Source of the DNA: Methylophilaceae bacterium
Lineage (GTDB): Bacteria > Pseudomonadota > Gammaproteobacteria > Burkholderiales > Methylophilaceae
Direction of reading: 5' to 3'
Length of the DNA stretch: 20,336 nucleotides
Assembly (NCBI GenBank): GCA_006844635.1
Contig: SPJO01000159.1
Coordinates: 1-20,336 of the forward strand
How positions within the stretch are numbered: the stretch's first letter is position 1; each line of letters begins with the position of its first letter. The notes under the pieces were generated by a model. The model was not told where the DNA came from. It searched no databases and saw only the letters and a program-made list of their open reading frames with translations. Below, one piece after another: positions 7,551-14,318 of this stretch. The position numbers and the translations under genes were made by a program.

Positions 7551-7569
7551 AATGCAATCATATTGCATT
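7551..7569. repeat. Inverted repeat between ppx and the basic protein gene
   Basis: AATGCAAT-CAT-ATTGCATT has perfect 8-bp arms. On the - strand it is followed by no T tract, so it is unlikely to terminate ppx transcripts. It may be a second operator; the 14-bp palindrome at 7512-7525 is a different sequence. Confidence 0.45.
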
Positions 7570-7584
7570 TTTATAACGAACTTT

Positions 7585-9108
7585 CTAAGACTTTGTTGTA
7601 ACGGCTAAGCGCCAATGTGTTTTCTTCCAAGCAATTACTTCTTCTTCTAACAGGTATGCTGATTGTGGATGCGCTTCAATCCAGCTATCCAAAACTGTTA
7701 ACTGCAATTTATTCTCATTGAATGTTAACTGCTTAATACCTGTTAATTTTGGCTCATTTCGTGAATGACAGAGAATAATCGCCAAACGTAAGCAAGCCAG
7801 TGATACGATTAACTGGTTATCATCGTTTGTTAGCTCAAGTTTTTTAATCTTGCCATGTTGACCTAACACTAACAAACTCAAATGATGTAACTCACTTTGT
7901 GAGAAACCCATTAACTCCGTATGGTCTAAGATATATGCGCCATGCCGATGTGAGGCAGCGTGAGAAATATTGCTGCCAATTTCATGGCATTGCGCTGCCC
8001 AAGCCAATAACCGTCGTTGCGCTTTCAGCTCACTTTTCTTCAAATGCAAGTCATCTGCAGCATAATCAAATAAATGCATACTGGCTTGTACCACATTGTT
8101 TGCGTGTGATGTATCGACCGGGAAACGGCTTAACAGAAAATTAACGGAGGCTTCTTTGGTATAAACTAAGCCATCACTCGCCTCTGCGACCATGTCGTAA
8201 AACAGGCCATGCCGTAAAGCACCTCTCGCAACATGCAACGTATCAATTTTCAACAAATCGAACACCGCCCTCAACACACTGAGGCCGCCACCAATAACCG
8301 CTTTACGTTCCGTTTTTAAGCCTGAAAGTTTTAAGCGGTCTGCTTGTTTGGCTTTCACTAGTTCGCTATGTAACCAGTTAAGGCCTTTCTGCGTAACCTT
8401 GCCTTCATCAAACCCAGCAGCAGCCAGCACATCCCCCACGGCACCAACCGTGCCTGATGCACCATACGCAACATCCCAATGTTTTGGTGCATATGACTTG
8501 GCAATGACATCCAAGAATGATTTAGCAGCCACTTCAGCACGTTTTAAATTGCGTTCAGATAACTCTCCATCAGGAAAGTATTTTAAGGACCATGCGACAG
8601 AACCAACACGCAAAGACTCTGTCGTTTTTGCATCAAAATGTTGCCCTAAAATAAACTCCGTCGATCGACCACCAATATCAATCACTAGCCGACGCTCATC
8701 GCTTTGCGGTAAGAAGTGACTCACCCCTTGGTAAATAAGCCGTGCTTCCTCTACCCCTGAGATGACTTCAATATCATAGCCCAGCGCTTTCTGCGCTAAT
8801 GCAATAAATTGTTTTCGGTTGCGTGCTTCACGAAGCGTTTGTGTCGCAACAGCACGAACATTCTGTTTTGGGAAACCTTTCAGCGCTTCCCCAAATCGTT
8901 CCAAGCATTTTAAACCGCGCTCAATGGCAGCAGCATTCAAGTTGCGATTCTCATCTAAATCACCTCCTTGCCTAACTGCCTCTTTAATATAGTCTACGCG
9001 TTGTATTTGTCCGCCAACATGGTGTGCAATTTCCAATCTAAAACTATTTGACCCTAAATCAACTGCGGCAAACAACGTCTCCGCATCTATCGTGATATTT
9101 TTTTCCAT
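7585..9108 (-). CDS. ppx: Exopolyphosphatase (Ppx/GppA family)
   Basis: Ppx removes terminal phosphates from polyphosphate and so opposes PPK1; family members may also hydrolyse pppGpp. The 507 residues match full-length Ppx. The two ASKHA subdomains show the phosphate loops VDLGSNS (16-22) and VIDIGGRSTE (142-151), the likely catalytic Glu in SGVEEARL (120-121), and YGASGTVGAVG (215-225). The C-terminal HD-like domain is present with HEIGSNISHAASHRHG (375-390). The ATG at 9108 fits the family N-terminus but has no clear Shine-Dalgarno and sits in an inverted repeat (9107-9127), with a terminator only about 20 bases upstream. Assignment to Ppx rather than GppA rests on length and proximity to ppk1. 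Confidence 0.93.
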   Translation of the reverse strand: MEKNITIDAETLFAAVDLGSNSFRLEIAHHVGGQIQRVDYIKEAVRQGGDLDENRNLNAAAIERGLKCLERFGEALKGFPKQNVRAVATQTLREARNRKQFIALAQKALGYDIEVISGVEEARLIYQGVSHFLPQSDERRLVIDIGGRSTEFILGQHFDAKTTESLRVGSVAWSLKYFPDGELSERNLKRAEVAAKSFLDVIAKSYAPKHWDVAYGASGTVGAVGDVLAAAGFDEGKVTQKGLNWLHSELVKAKQADRLKLSGLKTERKAVIGGGLSVLRAVFDLLKIDTLHVARGALRHGLFYDMVAEASDGLVYTKEASVNFLLSRFPVDTSHANNVVQASMHLFDYAADDLHLKKSELKAQRRLLAWAAQCHEIGSNISHAASHRHGAYILDHTELMGFSQSELHHLSLLVLGQHGKIKKLELTNDDNQLIVSLACLRLAIILCHSRNEPKLTGIKQLTFNENKLQLTVLDSWIEAHPQSAYLLEEEVIAWKKTHWRLAVTTKS

Positions 9109-9127
9109 ATGCTTATTTATAGCATAT
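9107..9127 (-). repeat. Inverted repeat embracing the ppx start codon
   Basis: ATATGCT (9107-9113) and AGCATAT (9121-9127) are perfect 7-bp arms around a 7-base AT-only loop. The ATG of ppx is partly inside one arm, so the RNA hairpin could mask initiation. The stem is AU-rich and of modest stability. Confidence 0.5.
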
Positions 9128-9158
9128 TAAAAAATAAAAGGGGGTGAAAACACCCCCT
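9128..9158 (-). terminator. Terminator of the glycosyltransferase gene
   Basis: On the - strand a perfect 8-bp stem (AGGGGGTG with CACCCCCT; arms 9151-9158 and 9139-9146) encloses TTTT and is followed by TTTATTTTTT. It lies 34 bases after the glycosyltransferase stop and about 20 bases before the ppx start. Confidence 0.88.
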
Positions 9159-9192
9159 AAAAATTCAGTTTTTAACACGCTAGAGCACCTGA

Positions 9193-10410
9193 TTAATTAT
9201 CAACTATTGGGCTATATGGGACGTTATTCCGTTTAGATTGATATTGTGTACTGATTTTTTGATAAAAAGCTGCCATGCGCTTTGCTTGTGTACTCGCGGC
9301 CCACACCTGCTCGGCATAGGCTTTCGCTTTGTTACCCAAATCATCACGTAAGGCCCGGTCATCGATTAATGTCGACACTCTTTCTGCAAAAGCATAAGCA
9401 TTTTCTGATGCAATTAATGCCCCTTCCCCTTCAACGAGGATTGAAGCAGTACCCAATTCTGATATCGCCACCACTGGCGTCGCCTGCGCCATGGCTTCTA
9501 GCAGTACAAGGCCCTGTGTTTCGCTTTTGGATGAGAATACAAATGCATCCGCGGATTTATAGCAAGCATTCAACTCAGTATTCCGATCTAAGTAGCCGAT
9601 AAACTTTACATTGTCTTCAATCTTCAAGGTCATCGCTAATTGCTGTAATGATTTCTCCGCTGGACCTTCCCCTGCAATCACCAACAATATATTGGGATAA
9701 CGTTCAGCTAAGATTTTGGTCATTTCCAGTAGAAAGGTAATATTCTTTTCATAAGCGACACGACCGACATAGAGTAGCATCGGGCGATTGTTCTCAATGC
9801 CATATTCTCTTTTAAATGCCAATGCATCCGCCTCAGCAAAGCTAGCATCTACCAACCCTGTTGGAATTACATTCGCTGTTGTGCCAACACCGTAGCCCCT
9901 CAACACATCTAACATGGGCTGGGAAGGCACTACGATTGCATCAACTGCATTACACTGCTTTCTGGAAATGCCACGCGCTAAACTACGGGCAATTTTTTGC
10001 GGAATCCATGGTAAGTAATGGTGTAAATAATCTTCGAAGAAAGTGTGGTAGGTTTCAACACAAGGTATCCCCAACCGTTTTGCTAGTTTCAAGCCCAAGT
10101 AATGGGCGACAAAGGGGGTATTTACATGAATAATATCGTAGTTTTCTTTTTTCAGTTCAGGCAAAAGCTTCATCGCCGCGCCATGACGCATCAACCGATC
10201 TTCTGGATCAAAGTAAATTTTACGAGCAGGTATGCGTTTAATAAAATCTGCATCATCTTGATGAGTGTCTTCTGAAGCATCACCGTAATCAGGCGCAATC
10301 AAATCGACCTCATGCCCTAGCATGAGCAACTGGTCAACAAATGTTTTTATCGATGTTGATACGCCATTCACACGTGGAAAGTAAACATCTGAAATAAAAA
10401 GTATTTTCAT
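9193..10410 (-). CDS. GT4-family glycosyltransferase, probable diacylglycerol glycosyltransferase
   Basis: A 405-residue GT-B retaining glycosyltransferase, cytoplasmic or membrane-associated. The N-terminal acceptor domain begins MKILFISDVYFPRVNGVSTS, with the NGVSTS loop at 15-20. The donor domain has VGRVAYEKN (215-223) for the nucleotide-sugar phosphates and the EX7E motif E297-E305 in SETQGLVLLE. The stretch TYHTFFEDYLHHY (120-132) resembles the region seen in bacterial diacylglycerol glucosyltransferases (alpha-monoglucosyldiacylglycerol synthase type). A glycolipid product is therefore the favoured role, and the neighbouring phospholipase and PAP2 genes agree. Capsule or LPS glycosylation cannot be excluded. 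No clear Shine-Dalgarno precedes the ATG. It is divergent from the phospholipase gene and has its own terminator. Confidence 0.88.
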   Translation of the reverse strand: MKILFISDVYFPRVNGVSTSIKTFVDQLLMLGHEVDLIAPDYGDASEDTHQDDADFIKRIPARKIYFDPEDRLMRHGAAMKLLPELKKENYDIIHVNTPFVAHYLGLKLAKRLGIPCVETYHTFFEDYLHHYLPWIPQKIARSLARGISRKQCNAVDAIVVPSQPMLDVLRGYGVGTTANVIPTGLVDASFAEADALAFKREYGIENNRPMLLYVGRVAYEKNITFLLEMTKILAERYPNILLVIAGEGPAEKSLQQLAMTLKIEDNVKFIGYLDRNTELNACYKSADAFVFSSKSETQGLVLLEAMAQATPVVAISELGTASILVEGEGALIASENAYAFAERVSTLIDDRALRDDLGNKAKAYAEQVWAASTQAKRMAAFYQKISTQYQSKRNNVPYSPIVDN

Positions 10411-10455
10411 ATTTTTAGCAATTATTTTCTGGATATTATCATCATATTTCTCATT

Positions 10456-10483
10456 TATTACAGATTGATGAATATGACAGATG
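10456..10483. promoter_or_regulatory. Shared regulatory element in the glycosyltransferase/phospholipase divergent promoter
   Basis: Bases 10456-10479 match the ppk1 leader element (4993-5016) at 20 of 24 positions. The 11-mer TATGACAGATG (10473-10483) recurs exactly upstream of the PAP2 gene at 12001-12011. Read on the - strand, toward the glycosyltransferase, it gives a perfect Pho half-site CTGTCAT and a near half-site CTGTAAT 17 bp further on. The spacing is not canonical, so PhoB is only one candidate binder. Confidence 0.5.
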
Positions 10484-10503
10484 TTTCCGATTAACTTTAA
10501 GTT

Positions 10504-10536
10504 ATGTCATGTAAGTTTCATAATGGCATGTCAAAT
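10504..10536 (+). promoter_or_regulatory. Candidate Pho box and -10 of the phospholipase C-like gene
   Basis: ATGTCAT (10504-10510) and GTTTCAT (10515-10521) match the Pho half-site at 6 and 5 of 7 positions with the correct 11-bp period. TCAAAT at 10531-10536, nine bases later, is a passable -10. Initiation from it would fall close to the ATG at 10544, implying a leaderless or nearly leaderless message, which would explain the missing Shine-Dalgarno. Confidence 0.45.
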
Positions 10537-10543
10537 TAGCGCC

Positions 10544-11389
10544 ATGAATATCAAAAAGCATTTGCGAACTTGTTACTGGTTGCTCCCACTTTTCGTCTAT
10601 TCAATAGATGCAAACGCATGGGGTTTGTACACCCATATTTATTTTGCACAGTCCGCATTGTTAGCTTCACCGCTATTAGATAAGCGATTCCGAGAAGCGA
10701 TCAAACGCTTCCCTGAACTAGTCGCAGCAGGCGCCTGCTTACCCGACCTAGCCATTGTTTCCAAGCAATTCAAAACCACACATCAGTGGCAAAAAGCTGC
10801 TTATTTAATCAACCATGCGCAAACAACAGAAGAAACAGCAATTGCGATTGGGTACGCAAATCACTTATATGTTGATGTCATTGCGCACAATCATTTTGTC
10901 CCAGCGCATGAAGCCTTGTGGGAACACGAGAGCATGCTCACGCACATTGCCGCCGAATGGGCGATGGATGCACACGTTAAAAAGTTGCTACAGTACACCC
11001 CTGGACAACTGTTGTCTAAACACGCTTCATTAATGAGCCACTTTGTTGCTCCATGCTTTTCACAACCGCAGCGCGTTGTAAAAAAGAACCTCACCAAACT
11101 AGCTTTTGCAGACCGGTTACTACGGACTGTGCAGATTCCAAATATCATTCACAAAAGTATTCGATTCAGTAATCGTAAAAAACATAAACATTATGATTAC
11201 TATATTGGCAAAACCGAGCAGGCTTTAAAAGACTTTCATAAAGTACTGAATGGCTACCATCCTAATTGGCTGCCAGAGCTTTCTATTAGCGATGATGTGC
11301 ATCGCATTACAATGTGGCGTAAACACTGCTTAGAAACGCTGCATATTGACCATAGTGAACCGATTCGATACTACAGCGCCAGCCAATAA
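10544..11389 (+). CDS. Secreted zinc-dependent phospholipase C-like protein
   Basis: From the ATG at 10544 the protein has 281 residues: a signal peptide (1-25, ending DANA) and a mature chain that begins with Trp26. In Bacillus cereus phospholipase C the mature N-terminal Trp itself binds zinc. The remaining trinuclear zinc ligands can be matched in order: His31, Asp68 (CLPDL), His80, His107 and Asp111 (HLYVD), His115 or His117, His134 and Glu138 (HIAAE). The family normally cleaves phospholipids to diacylglycerol and phospho-headgroup, or nucleic acids in the related S1/P1 nucleases. An upstream ATG (10481) would extend the frame by 21 residues without signal-peptide character and is not preferred. 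No Shine-Dalgarno is visible. Substrate is inferred. Confidence 0.85.
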   Translation: MNIKKHLRTCYWLLPLFVYSIDANAWGLYTHIYFAQSALLASPLLDKRFREAIKRFPELVAAGACLPDLAIVSKQFKTTHQWQKAAYLINHAQTTEETAIAIGYANHLYVDVIAHNHFVPAHEALWEHESMLTHIAAEWAMDAHVKKLLQYTPGQLLSKHASLMSHFVAPCFSQPQRVVKKNLTKLAFADRLLRTVQIPNIIHKSIRFSNRKKHKHYDYYIGKTEQALKDFHKVLNGYHPNWLPELSISDDVHRITMWRKHCLETLHIDHSEPIRYYSASQ

Positions 11390-11413
11390 TAAGGGATATT
11401 TTTTAAGTGCCCG

Positions 11414-11953
11414 CTATACAAATAATGTCAGTGAAATAGCTGACATTAAAAAGCCAATCACAGCGCCTGCCAGTACATCACTGGGATAATGTAAGCCAAG
11501 TACAACACGTGATGCAGCAACCATGATGCTAAAGGGAATCACTAACATTGCCAGTGAAGGATAGTAAGCTAAGGTCATGCAAGTAAAGACAACAGCATGC
11601 AGGGTATGGCCTGATGGAAAGCTGAAATAATCTAAAGGCTTACCTGTTAGCCATACATCTTGCAAAACTTGATATGGTCTAGGTCTAAGCGTTTTGCCCT
11701 TTAACCATTTGTAGACCAGCGTACCAGAAAGGCCAGTCGCAATGATGTGCAGAACAGGCAACCAAGCCGAATCCCCCTTAACCCAAAGGATACCTAAGAG
11801 CATGGTGTACCAGAACACACCATCACCCAAGCGACTCATTAGCCTAAACCAGTTACGGACAAAACGGTACTGGCTAGTTCGACTTACTTTAATGCATAAT
11901 GCACGATCAATATGATGCATCCAAGTGAGGTATAAACGCATTTTGTTTGTCAT
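11414..11953 (-). CDS. PAP2-family membrane phosphatase
   Basis: A 179-residue integral membrane phosphatase with about four to five hydrophobic segments. The three-part PAP2 signature is complete: K85-x6-R92-P93 (in KGKTLRPRP), PSGH (113-116, catalytic-loop His116) and SR-x5-H-x3-D (S148, R149, H155, D159). Family members dephosphorylate phosphatidic acid, phosphatidylglycerol phosphate, undecaprenyl pyrophosphate or lipid A; the sequence alone does not decide. Beside a phospholipase C-like gene and a likely diacylglycerol glycosyltransferase, phosphatidate to diacylglycerol is an attractive guess. Two adjacent ATGs (11956, 11953) follow GGAG (11963-11960); the second has the better six-base spacing. 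A TTG at 11965 extends the frame but lies on the ribosome-binding site. It converges on the phospholipase gene with a 24-base gap. Confidence 0.88.
   Translation of the reverse strand: MTNKMRLYLTWMHHIDRALCIKVSRTSQYRFVRNWFRLMSRLGDGVFWYTMLLGILWVKGDSAWLPVLHIIATGLSGTLVYKWLKGKTLRPRPYQVLQDVWLTGKPLDYFSFPSGHTLHAVVFTCMTLAYYPSLAMLVIPFSIMVAASRVVLGLHYPSDVLAGAVIGFLMSAISLTLFV
11423..11448. terminator. Possible hairpin at the phospholipase/PAP2 convergence
   Basis: TAATGTCAG (11423-11431) and CTGACATTA (11440-11448) form a 9-bp stem with an 8-base loop inside the last codons of the PAP2 gene. On the - strand it is followed by TTTGTATAG, a poor T tract, so termination is uncertain. Confidence 0.35.
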
Positions 11954-11980
11954 CATTGTCTCCAATTACAAGAGGGCACA

Positions 11981-12011
11981 ATGACAGAATGCGCTTTAAG
12001 TATGACAGATG
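11981..12011 (-). promoter_or_regulatory. Paired CTGTCAT half-sites upstream of the PAP2 gene
   Basis: Two perfect Pho-type half-sites CTGTCAT lie in direct repeat on the - strand (12008-12002 and 11987-11981), facing the PAP2 gene. They are 21 bp apart, one short of two 11-bp Pho periods. The first belongs to the 11-mer TATGACAGATG (+ strand) also present at 10473-10483. The block lies 28 to 58 bases upstream of the chosen ATG. Confidence 0.5.
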
Positions 12012-12064
12012 CATGAAGCTAGAATGAATGTTTTATGATGGCAAAACAGAGCACCTGAAAGCAG

Positions 12065-13414
12065 TTATTGTTTGCTTTGCGCATCCACGACAGCAGCGAT
12101 ATCTTCCGCCAACTGCTGCACCAACTTGGCGTCTTGACCTTCAACCATCACACGTATTTTAGGCTCTGTACCGGATGCGCGTAATAGCACTCGGCCGGTG
12201 TCGGCAAGTGCAGATTCAGCCGTTTTAACCGCTTGTTGTATCGCAGGCAACTGCAAATCAAGCTTACCTTTTGTCGTCACATTAATCAGCACCTGTGGGT
12301 ATAGCTTCAAGGCATCCCCCATCTGCGCAAGCGTTTTTCCTTTTTCTTGCAAGACATTCAACACTTGCAATGCTGAAATAATTGCATCACCACTGGTATG
12401 TTGATCCAGCGTTAGGATATGGCCTGAATTCTCACCGCCTAGCTTCCAATTCTTTTCTTTTAGCAACTCTAATACATAACGATCACCAACATTGGCTCTA
12501 CCAAATGGGATTTGGTGTTTTTTCAATGCATGCTCTAATGCCAAGTTGGTCATCAATGTGCCTGCAACACCACCCTTTAATTTACCCGTGGCGTATAAGC
12601 CTAAAGCAATAATGTAAAGCAGTTGATCGCCGTCTAGTAATTGACCCTTTGCGTCTACCATCAGCACACGGTCACCATCACCATCAAAAGCAATACCCAA
12701 ATCTGCCTGTTGCGCGACCACAGCTTTTTGCAAAGCCTCCGGATGTGTTGAGCCAACATCTAAGTTAATGTTTAAACCATTTGGCGTATCACCAATGGCC
12801 ACTACCTCTGCGCCTAATTCATGGAACACGAGTGGCGCAACCTTATAGGTCGCACCATTGGCGCAATCCAAGACAATCTTCAGCCCGCGTAAGTCTAAGT
12901 CGTTGGGGAATGTACTTTTACAAAACTCCACATACCTTGCCCGCGCATCTTCAATGCGTTTTGCTTTACCAAGTTTTTCAGAGTCAACTAGTTGCATTGG
13001 TTTTTCTAGTTCTGCCTCAATCGCAAACTCAACATCGTCACCTAACTTCTCCCCACCACTCGAGAAAAACTTAATGCCGTTGTCGTAATAGGGGTTATGC
13101 GATGCAGAAATCACAATGCCAGCTTGTAAACGAAGCGCACGTGTTAAATAGGCAATTGCAGGTGTTGGCATCGGGCCTGTTAAGAGCGTATCTACACCAG
13201 CTGCGGCTAAACCAGCCTCTAACGCTGACTCTAGCATATAGCCAGAAATACGCGGGTCTTTACCAATCAAAACTGCTGGGCGGCCACCTTTCGTGCCTTT
13301 CTGTGCTAACACACGACCTGCAGCGTAGCCTAACCGCATGACAAACTCTGGGTTAATTCTATCGCTTCCGACTTTGCCGCGAATCCCATCTGTACCAAAA
13401 TACTTTTTACTCAT
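12065..13414 (-). CDS. glmM: Phosphoglucosamine mutase GlmM
   Basis: GlmM interconverts glucosamine-6-phosphate and glucosamine-1-phosphate, feeding UDP-GlcNAc for peptidoglycan and LPS. The 449 residues match the family length. Visible motifs, in order: the phosphoserine loop ISASHNP (Ser105 is the catalytic phosphoserine), the Mg-binding DGDGDR (Asp244, 246, 248), the sugar-binding GENSGH and the C-terminal phosphate-binding RASGTEPKIRVM. GGAA six bases upstream supports the ATG at 13414. It follows folP by 20 bases on the same strand, the arrangement also found in E. coli (ftsH-folP-glmM), so co-transcription with folP is likely. No convincing terminator is seen after it. Confidence 0.97.
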   Translation of the reverse strand: MSKKYFGTDGIRGKVGSDRINPEFVMRLGYAAGRVLAQKGTKGGRPAVLIGKDPRISGYMLESALEAGLAAAGVDTLLTGPMPTPAIAYLTRALRLQAGIVISASHNPYYDNGIKFFSSGGEKLGDDVEFAIEAELEKPMQLVDSEKLGKAKRIEDARARYVEFCKSTFPNDLDLRGLKIVLDCANGATYKVAPLVFHELGAEVVAIGDTPNGLNINLDVGSTHPEALQKAVVAQQADLGIAFDGDGDRVLMVDAKGQLLDGDQLLYIIALGLYATGKLKGGVAGTLMTNLALEHALKKHQIPFGRANVGDRYVLELLKEKNWKLGGENSGHILTLDQHTSGDAIISALQVLNVLQEKGKTLAQMGDALKLYPQVLINVTTKGKLDLQLPAIQQAVKTAESALADTGRVLLRASGTEPKIRVMVEGQDAKLVQQLAEDIAAVVDAQSKQ

Positions 13415-13434
13415 TCTGTTTCCAATGCTATCTA

Positions 13435-14256
13435 TTATTGTATGGCTGAAACGACTTTTAATGCTTCAACAGTCGCCGCCACATCATGTACACGCAATAG
13501 TTTAGCGCCTTTCATCGCTGAAATCACAGCAGCACTGACACTCGCATGCAAACGCGCGCCGACATCACTGCCCGTCACTTTACCTAATACAGATTTACGT
13601 GACAAACCGACTAACACTGGCAAATCTAAGGCCGTGAGTTGGTCTAGCTGTTGCAATAAGGTGATATTGTGTTCTCGCGTTTTACCAAAACCAAAACCAG
13701 GGTCAAGCAACATTCTATTACGTGCAATACCCGCTTGCTGACAATGGTCGGCCCGTGCCTTTAAGAAATCTGCCACTTCGCTCACCACATCTTGATAATG
13801 CGGCGCATCCTGCATGGTCTCTGGTGTCCCCTGCATATGCATTAAACAGACGGCAGCTTGCGAATTTGCAACCGCCGCTACAGCCCCTTCTTCTTGCAGC
13901 GCTTTAACATCATTCACGAGACTAGCACCTGCCGCTATCGCTGCACGCATCACAGCCGGTTTATAGGTGTCAATTGAAATCGGCACATCGATTTTTGCCG
14001 TTAAAGACTCAATCACTGGGATGACCCGGTCCAACTCTTCTTGCAAGCCAACAGGCGTCGCATTAGGCCGCGTAGACTCACCACCAACATCAATCACATC
14101 AACCCCAGTTTCTACCAAAGACAAGGCATGTGTAACCGCTACATCCACTTGAGTATAGTCACCACCATCAGAGAAGGAATCTGGGGTGACATTGAGAATA
14201 CCCATCACACGCGGGGTGCTGAGGTCAAGTTTATATTTTCCGCAATTTAAGATCAT
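13435..14256 (-). CDS. folP: Dihydropteroate synthase FolP
   Basis: FolP condenses para-aminobenzoate with dihydropterin pyrophosphate in folate synthesis and is the sulfonamide target. The 273 residues are of normal length. Hallmarks in order are MGILNVTPDSFSDGG (about 18-32), DVIDVGGESTRP (about 55-66), SIDTYKP, LLDPGFGFGKT and VGLSRKSVLG. The ATG at 14256 gives the expected short lead before the first motif. No Shine-Dalgarno is evident; the bases upstream belong to a large palindrome (14261-14299) ending four bases from the start codon. Genes on either side, ftsH and glmM, run in the same direction. Confidence 0.96.
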   Translation of the reverse strand: MILNCGKYKLDLSTPRVMGILNVTPDSFSDGGDYTQVDVAVTHALSLVETGVDVIDVGGESTRPNATPVGLQEELDRVIPVIESLTAKIDVPISIDTYKPAVMRAAIAAGASLVNDVKALQEEGAVAAVANSQAAVCLMHMQGTPETMQDAPHYQDVVSEVADFLKARADHCQQAGIARNRMLLDPGFGFGKTREHNITLLQQLDQLTALDLPVLVGLSRKSVLGKVTGSDVGARLHASVSAAVISAMKGAKLLRVHDVAATVEALKVVSAIQ

Positions 14257-14260
14257 TAAT

Positions 14261-14299
14261 AATTAAGGCTGACTAAATTCAATTTAGCCAGCCTTAATT
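14261..14299 (-). terminator. Long near-perfect palindrome between ftsH and folP (terminator/attenuator)
   Basis: Two 19-base arms (14261-14279 and 14281-14299) around a single central base pair at 18 of 19 positions, the exception being an A/C mismatch. It lies 19 bases after the ftsH stop. On the - strand it runs into ATTATTAATG, where the last three bases are the folP start, so the T tract is weak and the element occupies the folP ribosome-binding region. Confidence 0.6.
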
Positions 14300-14318
14300 T
14301 TACTCCATATTACTTAGG

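Noticed and set aside
7551..7569. Inverted repeat as ppx terminator
   Set aside because: No T tract follows on the - strand, and the stem is AT-rich with a 3-base loop.
10481..10543. Upstream in-frame ATG extension of the phospholipase C-like gene
   Set aside because: The added 21 residues are not signal-peptide-like, have no ribosome-binding site, and would place the Pho-type box in coding sequence; the ATG at 10544 gives a clean signal peptide.
11954..11965. TTG start for the PAP2 gene
   Set aside because: The TTG is part of the GGAG ribosome-binding site serving the ATGs just downstream.
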